NCBI GenBank assembly: GCA_023250255.1
Contig: JAHFBB010000085.1
Coordinates: 1-5,105 of the forward strand
Direction: 5' to 3'
From: Chloroflexota bacterium
Lineage (GTDB): Bacteria; Chloroflexota; Limnocylindria; QHBO01
DNA: 5,105 nt
This document shows positions 1-5,105 of this stretch, piece after piece; position 1 is the stretch's first letter, and each line of letters starts with the position of its first letter. Made by a program: the position numbers and the translations under genes. The notes beneath the pieces were generated by a model. That model was not told the origin of the DNA, made no database searches, and worked only from the letters and a program-made list of their open reading frames with translations.

Positions 1-64
1 CAGCCACGACCTCACGTTTCTTGGCGCAGTCGCATCGCGGACCGTGAGCTTGGGCAACTCGTGA
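1..64 (+). CDS. ABC transporter ATPase, C-terminal end only (probable ECF ATPase EcfA)
   Basis: The frame beginning at base 2 is open and ends with TGA at 62-64. It encodes a 20-residue tail starting Ser-His-Asp-Leu and continuing with an Ala-x-Arg-Thr-Val-x-Leu stretch. This matches the switch (H-loop) histidine of ABC ATPases and the beta strand that follows, usually read as '(T/S)HD...adRvvvL'. The TGA overlaps the GTG start of ecfT by 4 bp (GTGA, 61-64), so the two genes are in one operon and probably translationally coupled. An ATPase beside EcfT would be the energising subunit (EcfA/CbiO) of an energy-coupling factor importer on the inner face of the membrane. Only 18 residues follow the histidine, whereas canonical EcfA proteins carry a longer C-terminal helical region, so this may be a compact or divergent ATPase. 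The call rests on a short tail plus gene context. Confidence 0.62.
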   Translation, partial: SHDLTFLGAVASRTVSLGNS

Positions 65-777
65 TCGTTCGTGCCAACCCCCTTGCTCGGATTGGGGCGG
101 CCCTGGCTCTCATGGCGGCGCTGTTCGTCTCGCTGGATGCGGTCACCGCCATCCTGATCATTGCGCTGGATCTGGCGATCGCGCCGCTGACCGGCATCCG
201 TGCGCGACGACTTGCGATTCGCGCCGCTCCCCTGCTGGCCGTGGCGGCGGTCATCGGTCTGTCGAATGGACTCGTTGCTGCTGGAGGACCCTCTGCCGAC
301 ATCGGCCTTGCCCTGGGATTGCGGGTGTTCGCCGTCGGGTTGACCGGTCTGCTGGCGGTGCTGCCCACCGATCCGACCGACCTCGCGGACGCCCTCATAC
401 AGGACATGCGCGTTTCGCCCAGGCTGGCGTTGAGCACCCTGGCGTCGCTCCGGCTGGCACCACTGGTGGCCGACGACTGGCGCACTCTCGGCCTTGCGCG
501 GCGCGCCCGCGGGCTGGACGCCGGGCGCTCACCCCGTCGCTGGCTGCTGCTGTTTGGTTCTGCGCTGGTGACCCTGCTGACCAGCGCGATTCGGCGGGCG
601 ACCCGCCTGGCCACCGCCATGGATGCACGCGGCCTTGGATCCGGACCTCGGTCCTTCGCTCGTCCGGTCGTCATGCGGCCAGCGGACTGGGGGCTGCTGT
701 TCGCCGGCATCGCCGCTGCCGGATCCGCGCTGGCCATCAGCCTGGCGCTCGGTCAATGGCGCTTCCTGCTCGGCTAG
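61..777 (+). CDS. ecfT: Energy-coupling factor transporter transmembrane protein EcfT (CbiQ family)
   Basis: This 238-residue, very hydrophobic protein is the scaffold subunit of an ECF importer. It links a substrate-binding S component to the ATPases and passes on the movement driven by ATP hydrolysis. The N-terminus has the family-like Asn-Pro-Leu opening (residues 6-8). Hydrophobic segments lie at about 10-28, 29-46, 53-75 and 80-101, and the last at about 208-232. Between them are two amphipathic, Arg-rich coupling regions. Each contains the diagnostic Ala-Arg-Gly motif, at 149-151 (in RRARGLDA) and 189-191 (in MDARGLG), which docks into the ATPases. The length is near the family norm of 230-270. 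The GTG start is chosen because it overlaps the stop of the ATPase gene and no other in-frame start lies upstream in the window. No S component is visible, so the substrate (vitamin, cobalt, nickel or other) cannot be stated. Confidence 0.9.
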   Translation: MIVRANPLARIGAALALMAALFVSLDAVTAILIIALDLAIAPLTGIRARRLAIRAAPLLAVAAVIGLSNGLVAAGGPSADIGLALGLRVFAVGLTGLLAVLPTDPTDLADALIQDMRVSPRLALSTLASLRLAPLVADDWRTLGLARRARGLDAGRSPRRWLLLFGSALVTLLTSAIRRATRLATAMDARGLGSGPRSFARPVVMRPADWGLLFAGIAAAGSALAISLALGQWRFLLG

Positions 778-778
778 C

Positions 779-1729
779 ATGAATCGCCTGATGGAGCGTT
801 CGGAGGAGGTGCGATTCTCTGCAGGCTCCATCGAGTTGGCCGGGACGCTCGCCCATCCGATCGAGTCAGAGTTGTCCACCCGGCCGCCGAGCGTGCTCCT
901 GCTGCCGAGCTTTCTCCCGCGCGACCGCCACGGCCGGCTCGATGCCAGCGGTCATCCCGACTGGTTCGACCGGCCCACCGACCCGGGCCTCCTGGCGCGA
1001 CTGGCCGGCGCACTCGCCGCGCAGGGTGTCGCGACGCTGCGCTACGACAAGCGGGGCTGCGGCGAGTCCGACGGAAGGTGGACCGATGCCGACCTGTTCA
1101 GCCTGATCGACGACGCGCGCGATGCCACGGCCTTCCTGCGCTCGCGGTCGGATCTCGACCCGACCCGGATCGGTCTGCTCGGCCACGGGGAGGGTGGCCT
1201 GCTAGCGATGAGCGTGGCTGCGGCGGATCCCGCGCTGAGCGGATTGACCCTGGTCGGCGTGCCGGCACGCAGCTGGCGCGATTCGCTGCGCTGGGGGATT
1301 GCCCGCCGCCATGGCTCCGGTCCGCCGTTCGTGCGGGCCCTCGACCGCGGCGCAGAAGAACTCATCGAACGGGCGGCTCGCGGGGAATCGACGATGCGCC
1401 TGCCCCTTGGCCCGGATGGCGTCACGCTCCGGCTGGCCGGATGGCAACAGGCATTCGGAACGCCCGGCATGGCCCTGGCTTCGCTGCAGGATCGGAGTGC
1501 ATCGGTCTGGCATGGACAGGCCGATGTATGGGTCAACCCCGACGAAGCGAGCCTCCTTGCAGCGGCCCTGCCGATGGTCGCGAGCCCAGGTCCGACCATC
1601 ATTACGGGTGCTGGTCATGGCCTCGAGGAGACCGATGACCCGACCATCGGCGCAATCGCCGCCGACCTGGCGGCCCGCCTGGAGGCCCGGGCGCTGCCCA
1701 CGTACCTGCTGTCAATCGACGGTCTCTGA
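779..1729 (+). CDS. Alpha/beta-hydrolase-fold protein lacking the nucleophilic serine
   Basis: This 316-residue protein has the order of motifs of S33/dienelactone-type alpha/beta hydrolases that open with a 'LaGtL..P' strand. It has an oxyanion-region segment (residues 41-52, ending RDRHG), RYDKRGCGES at 88-97, a nucleophile elbow at 135-140, the acid Asp249 in GQADVW, and His280 in GAGHG. The elbow reads GHGEGG where relatives have GHSEGG, so position 137 is Gly (codon GGG, 1187-1189) instead of Ser. The oxyanion loop reads PSFLP where relatives commonly have a GSGP-like motif. It may therefore be a catalytically inactive, ligand-binding homologue. The frame is intact, so it is not an obvious pseudogene. 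ATG at 779 lies one base after the ecfT stop; ATG at 791 is an alternative in the same frame, and neither has a clear Shine-Dalgarno. The frame is also open further upstream inside ecfT, but the fold's conserved sequence begins only after 791. The substrate and role are unknown. Confidence 0.85.
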   Translation: MNRLMERSEEVRFSAGSIELAGTLAHPIESELSTRPPSVLLLPSFLPRDRHGRLDASGHPDWFDRPTDPGLLARLAGALAAQGVATLRYDKRGCGESDGRWTDADLFSLIDDARDATAFLRSRSDLDPTRIGLLGHGEGGLLAMSVAAADPALSGLTLVGVPARSWRDSLRWGIARRHGSGPPFVRALDRGAEELIERAARGESTMRLPLGPDGVTLRLAGWQQAFGTPGMALASLQDRSASVWHGQADVWVNPDEASLLAAALPMVASPGPTIITGAGHGLEETDDPTIGAIAADLAARLEARALPTYLLSIDGL

Positions 1730-1745
1730 ACCCAGCGGCTACGAT
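1716..1745 (+). promoter_or_regulatory. Candidate promoter for the peroxiredoxin gene
   Basis: A -10-like TACGAT (1740-1745, 4 of 6 matches to TATAAT, including the key TA...T) lies exactly 10 bp before the ATG at 1756. A weak -35-like TCGACG (1716-1721, 4 of 6 to TTGACA) sits 18 bp upstream, within the last codons of the hydrolase gene. Transcription would begin close to the start codon, giving a leaderless or nearly leaderless mRNA. This would fit the absence of a Shine-Dalgarno. In GC-rich DNA such matches arise by chance, so this is tentative. Confidence 0.33.
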
Positions 1746-1755
1746 TCGGGCTCCG

Positions 1756-2220
1756 ATGAGTTACCCCCAGCCAGGTGAGCCAGCCCCCGCCTTCGAGATG
1801 CAGGCGGACGACGGTCGACTGTTCAGCCGCGACAGCCTGCTGGGCCAGCGCTACGTCCTGTATTTCTATCCGAAGGACGACACCCCCGGTTGCACCGCCC
1901 AGGCCTGCGGCCTGCGTGACGCGTGGGACGCCGTGAGCGCCACCGGCGTGGAGATCTTCGGGGTATCGCCGGACACGGTGAAGAGCCATGGCAAGTTTCG
2001 CGACAAGTACCAGTTGCGTCATCCGCTCCTGTCAGACGAGGGCCATCGGACTGCTGAGGCGTATGGAACCTGGGTCGAGAAGTCGTACCTCGGGCGGACC
2101 TACAAGGGCACCGAACGGACGACCTTCGTCATTGGCCCCGGTGGCCAGGTCGAACACGTGTTTCCGAGGGTGAAGGCCACCGAGCACGTCGATCGGCTGC
2201 TCGAGGTGCTGAGCTCGTGA
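1756..2220 (+). CDS. bcp: Thioredoxin-dependent peroxiredoxin, BCP/PrxQ type
   Basis: This 154-residue cytoplasmic enzyme reduces hydrogen peroxide and organic hydroperoxides with electrons from thioredoxin. The AhpC/TSA thioredoxin-fold domain fills the whole protein. YFYPKDDTPGCT carries the peroxidatic Cys46 within the Pro-x-x-x-Thr/Ser-x-x-Cys context. Cys51, five residues later, is the resolving cysteine of the PrxQ alpha-2 type, which forms an intramolecular disulfide. Arg121, in ERTTFVI, is the conserved active-site arginine. The N-terminal PxPGEPAPAF and the length are typical of BCP, and there is no signal peptide. The ATG start gives the standard N-terminus. It lies 26 bp after the hydrolase gene with a TACGAT box 10 bp upstream and no Shine-Dalgarno. 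The stop overlaps the next small ORF by 4 bp. Confidence 0.95.
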   Translation: MSYPQPGEPAPAFEMQADDGRLFSRDSLLGQRYVLYFYPKDDTPGCTAQACGLRDAWDAVSATGVEIFGVSPDTVKSHGKFRDKYQLRHPLLSDEGHRTAEAYGTWVEKSYLGRTYKGTERTTFVIGPGGQVEHVFPRVKATEHVDRLLEVLSS

Positions 2221-2324
2221 AGCGCAGCCAGGTGGTGCTCGCTTCGGCTGCGGTCGCGACCATCGGTCTGGCGGTCGTACTCGGAGTCCTGGGCCTGGCC
2301 ATCCTGACGGCCCCCATTCCATGA
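2217..2324 (+). CDS. Predicted 35-residue single-pass membrane protein
   Basis: A GTG-started ORF of 35 codons begins inside the stop of the peroxiredoxin gene (GTGA, 2217-2220) and ends inside the start of the next small ORF (ATGA, 2321-2324). The product starts with a short basic segment (Lys2, Arg3). One uninterrupted hydrophobic stretch follows, from about residue 6 to 31, rich in Ala, Val, Leu and Gly, and it ends Ala-Pro-Ile-Pro. This is an N-in single transmembrane helix or an uncleaved signal anchor. G or C fills the third position in 28 of 35 codons, in keeping with the coding genes around it. Support comes from the two stop/start overlaps, the codon bias and the hydrophobicity; I recognise no family. 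It could instead be a non-functional reading frame that happens to fit between its neighbours. Confidence 0.6.
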   Translation: MKRSQVVLASAAVATIGLAVVLGVLGLAILTAPIP

Positions 2325-2470
2325 TCTGGGCCGGGGTCGTGGTTCTGCTGCTGGGGTGGCTGATTGGCCTGCTGCTGATGGTTGGCCCGATCGTGAACCT
2401 GCTGCTCGTGGCGGTTGGAGTCCTGCTGGTGATCCAGGTCATCCGCGAGCGGGACGGCGAGTTCGACTGA
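2321..2470 (+). CDS. Predicted 49-residue two-helix membrane protein (resembles lmo0937/DUF5670-like small proteins)
   Basis: An ATG-started ORF of 49 codons begins within the stop of the previous small ORF (ATGA). The product has two hydrophobic segments, about residues 2-22 and 24-41, separated by a Gly-Pro turn at 22-23. It ends in a charged tail, RERDGEFD (42-49), that is probably cytoplasmic, giving a small membrane hairpin. G or C occupies the third position in 44 of 49 codons, strong support for real coding. The pattern Met-x-Trp, a Leu/Val run, Trp-Leu-x-Gly-Leu, then a Leu/Val/Ile helix ending in Arg recalls the very short lmo0937/DUF5670 family. I recall that family from memory, so the link is tentative. 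The function is unknown. Co-transcription with the peroxiredoxin suggests, but does not show, an envelope or stress role. Confidence 0.72.
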   Translation: MIWAGVVVLLLGWLIGLLLMVGPIVNLLLVAVGVLLVIQVIRERDGEFD

Positions 2471-2472
2471 CT

Positions 2473-2512
2473 CCGACCTGCCCCGGCGCGTCCGGACAGC
2501 CGACCTGTCGGC
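2473..2512. repeat. Short direct and inverted repeats in the gap before the yhaO-like gene
   Basis: The 67-bp gap (2471-2537) holds an 8-bp direct repeat CCGACCTG at 2473-2480 and 2500-2507 (27 bp apart). It also holds an 8-bp perfect palindrome GTCCGGAC at 2490-2497 and an inverted repeat GCCGAC-CT-GTCGGC at 2499-2512. The last could be a regulator site just upstream of the candidate -10 box. It could also be a weak transcription end for the preceding unit, but no T-run follows, so a standard intrinsic terminator is unlikely. In such GC-rich DNA repeats this short can be coincidental. Confidence 0.3.
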
Positions 2513-2527
2513 GGGGGGCCGTATCCT
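2500..2527 (+). promoter_or_regulatory. Candidate promoter for the yhaO-like gene
   Basis: TATCCT (2522-2527, 4 of 6 matches to TATAAT) lies exactly 10 bp before the GTG start at 2538, the same geometry as upstream of the peroxiredoxin gene. The only -35-like element at a normal distance is poor: CCGACC at 2500-2505, 16 bp away and inside the inverted repeat. There is no convincing Shine-Dalgarno, so a leaderless transcript is plausible. Confidence 0.35.
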
Positions 2528-2537
2528 TGGACCGAGC

Positions 2538-3632
2538 GTGAAGTTCCTCCATTTCGCTGATCTCCACCTTGATGCCCCGTTTGCCTGGGCGGTGCCCGAC
2601 GTCGCCCGCCGGCGGCGCCAGAACCGCCGCGACGCGCTCAAGCGCCTCGTCGCGCTGGCCGTCGAGGAGCGGGTGGATGCAATCCTGTCGGCCGGCGACC
2701 TGTTCGAGCACGATCGGATCACGCCCGACACCGTGGCGTTCCTGCGAGACACCCTGGGCGGAGCCGGTCTGCCGGTCTACCTGGCACCGGGCAACCACGA
2801 CTGGCACTCGCCGCTGAGTCCGTACGCCCTCGTCGAGTGGCCGAGCAACGTCCACGTCTTCACCACGGACCGATTGGCCGCGGTCGAGCTGGCTCCGGGC
2901 TGGACCCTGTGGGGTGGCGCACATCGTGCGCCGGCCAACACCGACGGTTTCTTCACCGATTTTTCCGCGCCTGGGGCGGGCATCCAGCTGGCCGTTGCCC
3001 ACGCGTCGGAGCGGAATGGTCTGCTGGCCCAGGAGGGAGGCAAACAACCGCACGCGCCGTTTGACGCCGCCGAACTTGAGGCATCCGGCCTGGTTCACGC
3101 GTTCCTCGGTCATTACCACCTGCCGCGCGATGCCGAGCGGTACACCTACCCGGGGAATCCCGATCCGCTGGAATTCGGGGAGCAGGGCGATCGTGGCGCC
3201 GTGCTTGCCACGGTAGGTACCGACGGCTCACTCAAGCGCGAACGTCGGGTGGTCGCGGTCAGCGCAGTCCATGACCTGCTGGTGACCCTGGACGGCTGTC
3301 GCCATGGCGATGACGTCCGCGCCCGGGTCGAGGGTGCAGTCGGCTCGCTGGGCGGGTCGGTGCGGGTCACGCTTGCCGGCGAGCTTGATCCGGCCATTCA
3401 CCTGGACCTGGAAGGTCTCCGCCAACTTGGTTCGCACCTTGACGGATTCGTCGTCCGCGCGCTCGGGTTGACGGTGGCCTATGACCTCGACCGGATTGCG
3501 GAGCAACCCACCGTCCAGGGCGCGTTCGTCCGCGACGTTCGGGCCGGCGTCGCCGATCCCGATCGACAGCGACGGATCATCCTGACCGGATTGCGCGCCT
3601 TCGAAGACCGAACCGATCTGGAGGTCGCCTGA
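2538..3632 (+). CDS. yhaO: Mre11/SbcD/YhaO-type metallophosphoesterase (DNA repair exonuclease family)
   Basis: This 364-residue calcineurin-like phosphoesterase shows all metal-binding motifs of the Mre11/SbcD nuclease family in order. Asp8 and His10 are in FADLHLD, Asp54 in AGDLFE, and Asn86-His87-Asp88 in the PGNHD motif. His155 follows at the end of a hydrophobic strand (AVAHASE), then GHYH at 191-194. Such enzymes bind two Mn ions and cut DNA ends or strands; they act in the cytoplasm with an SbcC/Rad50-like ATPase. Residues from about 235 onward form a C-terminal region like the capping/partner-binding part of the family. The GTG start gives the canonical N-terminus MKFLHFADLHL. The partner ATPase starts 3 bp after the stop. 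I prefer YhaO over SbcD because that partner has the membrane hairpin of YhaN. Family membership is near certain; the substrate is inferred. Confidence 0.9.
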   Translation: MKFLHFADLHLDAPFAWAVPDVARRRRQNRRDALKRLVALAVEERVDAILSAGDLFEHDRITPDTVAFLRDTLGGAGLPVYLAPGNHDWHSPLSPYALVEWPSNVHVFTTDRLAAVELAPGWTLWGGAHRAPANTDGFFTDFSAPGAGIQLAVAHASERNGLLAQEGGKQPHAPFDAAELEASGLVHAFLGHYHLPRDAERYTYPGNPDPLEFGEQGDRGAVLATVGTDGSLKRERRVVAVSAVHDLLVTLDGCRHGDDVRARVEGAVGSLGGSVRVTLAGELDPAIHLDLEGLRQLGSHLDGFVVRALGLTVAYDLDRIAEQPTVQGAFVRDVRAGVADPDRQRRIILTGLRAFEDRTDLEVA

Positions 3633-3635
3633 CCG

Positions 3636-5105
3636 ATGTGGATCGAGCGGGTGGTCGCCCATGCTTTCGGCCCCTTTCAGAATGCGGTTCTGGAGCTTCG
3701 CCCCGGACTGACCGTGGTGTACGGTCCGAACGAGGCGGGCAAGTCCACCTGGTTGGCAGCCACCCGACTGGCGCTGACCGGCGTTCGGCGAGGACGTGGC
3801 AGTACGACTCGCGAGGCCACCGAAATCGAGCGTCGGCATCGGCCGTGGGACCGGCCCGACGCCTGGCAGGTCGAGGCACGCCTGCATCTCCACGACGGCC
3901 GTACCATCGACATCAGCCAGGATCTCGCCGGCAAGGTCGCCTGCCGGGCGGTGGACGTCGCTCTCGGCGCCGACGTCTCTGCCGAGATCACCCCGACCGA
4001 TGGCACCCCCGATGCGTCCATCTGGCTGGGAATCGACCGCGACGCATTTGCGGTCACCCTGTCCGTCAGCCAGGCGCAGATCCTGGCCGTGGCCGAGGAC
4101 CCCGCCGGCCTGCAGGAGCACATGCAGCGCGCCGCCGCCTCCGCGGCCAGCGATGCCACCGCGGCCGTGGCGATCGAGCGGTTGGAGTCGTTCCGGCGCG
4201 ACGCGGTGGGGGCCAATACCTCTGCCGCCAAGGGCCCCCTGCGGACGGCCATGCGGGCCGTGGACGAGACCGCCCGCGACCTCGAGGACGCCCGCCGCCA
4301 GCACGCTGCCTACCTCGAGCGGCAGGCGCGCGCGGAGGAAGCGGTGGAGCGTGAAGGCCGTGCAGAGGCCGTGCTCGCCGCCGTGACCCTCGCCGACGCT
4401 CGCAGGCGAGCGGATGTTCTGTCGGGCCGCGCGACGCGTGCCGCACTGCTTCAGGCTCGTCACCCGTCTCCGCCCCTCCCGCTGGCGGGCGGCGAGGAAC
4501 AGGCCGCCGCCGCCGCCGGCGCACTCAGTACCTGGCGTCAGCGCCCGACCGCCGAGGCAGCGCCCGCGGGGCGCACACCGGCGGCCATCGAGGCGGAACT
4601 GGCAGCGGGCGGATCGTCCGTTGTTGATCTGGCTTCGGCGGAAACCGAGCTGGAGGCGGCCCGGGCCGGACTGGCCGATATCCCCCTCGCCGCGCCGGCC
4701 CCACTTACCGCCGGGCGGCGCCCGGCTGCGCTGGGTATCGCCGGTGTGGCGGGTCTGCTGGCTGCCGCCCTGGCTGCGTTCGCCGGCCTTCCCTGGCCGG
4801 CAGCCCTGCTGGGGGCCGGCGGTCTGGTTCTCATCGGCCTGGCCTGGACGAAACGCCGATCGGCAGCGTCTACCGCAACCTCGGTGGCCGATACGGAACG
4901 CCGGACCCACGCCGAACAGCGCCTGGCGGCTGCCGAGGAGAACGTCCGTTTGGCGCAGGCGACCCAGACCGCTGAATCCGACCGGAGGAGGGCTCTCGAG
5001 CGCGAGCTCGAGGCATCCCGCTCGGCGTCGGCGGTTGCCAGTCGGACAGCCGCGCAGATCGTCACCGCGGAGGAGCATCTCCGCTCGGCCGCGGAATCGG
5101 TCGGG
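3636..5105 (+). CDS. yhaN: YhaN-like AAA/SMC-type ATPase with central membrane hairpin, N-terminal 490 residues
   Basis: An uninterrupted frame runs from ATG 3636 off the window end. It opens like RecF/SbcC/Rad50 ATPases: a strand with FGPFQN at 11-16, then a Walker A motif GPNEAGKST at 30-38 that binds ATP. A probable Q-loop glutamine lies near 146 in SVSQAQI. From about 160 to 270, and again after 405, the sequence is Ala/Glu/Arg/Leu-rich with heptad-like spacing, suggesting coiled coil. Between them, residues 366-383 and 389-404 form two hydrophobic helices joined by a Gly-Leu-Pro-Trp-Pro turn and followed by Lys-Arg-Arg (bases 4731-4859). This membrane hairpin is characteristic of Bacillus YhaN (AAA_27-like), not of SbcC, and no Cys-x-x-Cys zinc hook is seen. 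The ABC signature and Walker B should lie beyond 5105. It probably works with the phosphoesterase as a membrane-tethered DNA-end processing complex. Low-complexity alanine tracts (for example GCC x5 at 4503-4517) reflect composition. Confidence 0.87.
   Translation, partial: MWIERVVAHAFGPFQNAVLELRPGLTVVYGPNEAGKSTWLAATRLALTGVRRGRGSTTREATEIERRHRPWDRPDAWQVEARLHLHDGRTIDISQDLAGKVACRAVDVALGADVSAEITPTDGTPDASIWLGIDRDAFAVTLSVSQAQILAVAEDPAGLQEHMQRAAASAASDATAAVAIERLESFRRDAVGANTSAAKGPLRTAMRAVDETARDLEDARRQHAAYLERQARAEEAVEREGRAEAVLAAVTLADARRRADVLSGRATRAALLQARHPSPPLPLAGGEEQAAAAAGALSTWRQRPTAEAAPAGRTPAAIEAELAAGGSSVVDLASAETELEAARAGLADIPLAAPAPLTAGRRPAALGIAGVAGLLAAALAAFAGLPWPAALLGAGGLVLIGLAWTKRRSAASTATSVADTERRTHAEQRLAAAEENVRLAQATQTAESDRRRALERELEASRSASAVASRTAAQIVTAEEHLRSAAESVG

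Noticed and set aside
12..737. 241-codon open frame on the - strand opposite ecfT
   Set aside because: The product is Arg/Ala/Ser-rich with no domain, whereas the + strand encodes an EcfT with both Ala-Arg-Gly motifs. It is a composition shadow.
623..778. N-terminal extension of the hydrolase frame starting at 623 inside ecfT
   Set aside because: The extra residues have no hydrolase character and would overlap ecfT by 155 bp. The conserved domain begins after the ATG codons at 779/791.
2345..2435. Recurring CTGCTG clusters as a DNA repeat
   Set aside because: They are Leu codons of the 49-residue membrane protein, explained by its hydrophobic composition.
2499..2520. Intrinsic terminator after the small membrane ORFs
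   Set aside because: The stem is only 5-6 bp with a very small loop, and it is followed by a G-run, not a T-run.
3638..4354. 238-codon + strand frame inside the ATPase gene
   Set aside because: It is a shifted frame of the ATPase. The true frame from ATG 3636 carries Walker A and stays open to the window end.
4503..4517. GCC trinucleotide repeat (five copies) as a phase-variation tract
   Set aside because: It is short and in frame, so changes in copy number would only add or remove alanines. Such runs are common in Ala-rich GC-rich coding sequence.
3228..5078. 616-codon open frame on the - strand across the end of the nuclease gene and the ATPase gene
   Set aside because: It lies opposite two genes with clear catalytic motifs. 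Its product is a low-complexity Gly/Arg-rich sequence with no recognisable domain. Long antisense frames are expected in GC-rich coding DNA.

Overview
The window is GC-rich, with a strong G/C bias at third codon positions. It is tightly packed, and every supported gene lies on the + strand. It looks like a chromosomal segment of a high-GC bacterium. Weak or absent Shine-Dalgarno sequences, TANNNT boxes about 10 bp before two start codons, and the gene content would suit Chloroflexota or a similar high-GC phylum. That assignment is a low-confidence inference; there is no rRNA or marker gene here to settle it. I see no tRNA, rRNA, insertion sequence, CRISPR array or phage gene.

Left part (1-1729): the last codons of an ABC ATPase (probably EcfA) overlap by 4 bp the start of ecfT, the membrane subunit of an energy-coupling factor (ECF) vitamin/metal importer. 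One base after ecfT comes an alpha/beta-hydrolase-fold protein. It keeps the Asp and His of the catalytic triad but has glycine where the nucleophilic serine should be.

Middle part (1730-2470): a PrxQ/BCP-type peroxiredoxin is followed by two very small membrane-protein ORFs of 35 and 49 codons. They are joined to it and to each other by 4-bp stop/start overlaps (GTGA, then ATGA), so the three look translationally coupled.

Right part (2471-5105): after a 67-bp gap rich in short repeats come a Mre11/SbcD/YhaO-type metallophosphoesterase and, 3 bp later, the first 490 codons of its partner, a RecF/SbcC-like ATPase. The ATPase carries a two-helix membrane hairpin in its middle, as Bacillus YhaN does. 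The pair resembles a membrane-tethered SbcCD/Mre11-Rad50-like DNA-processing complex. The ATPase is cut by the window end, so its Walker B and signature motifs are not visible.

Both the peroxiredoxin and the metallophosphoesterase have a TANNNT box exactly 10 bp before their start codon and no clear Shine-Dalgarno. This suggests two internal promoters producing leaderless or nearly leaderless mRNAs, dividing the window into three units: ECF/hydrolase, peroxiredoxin/small membrane proteins, and yhaO-yhaN.
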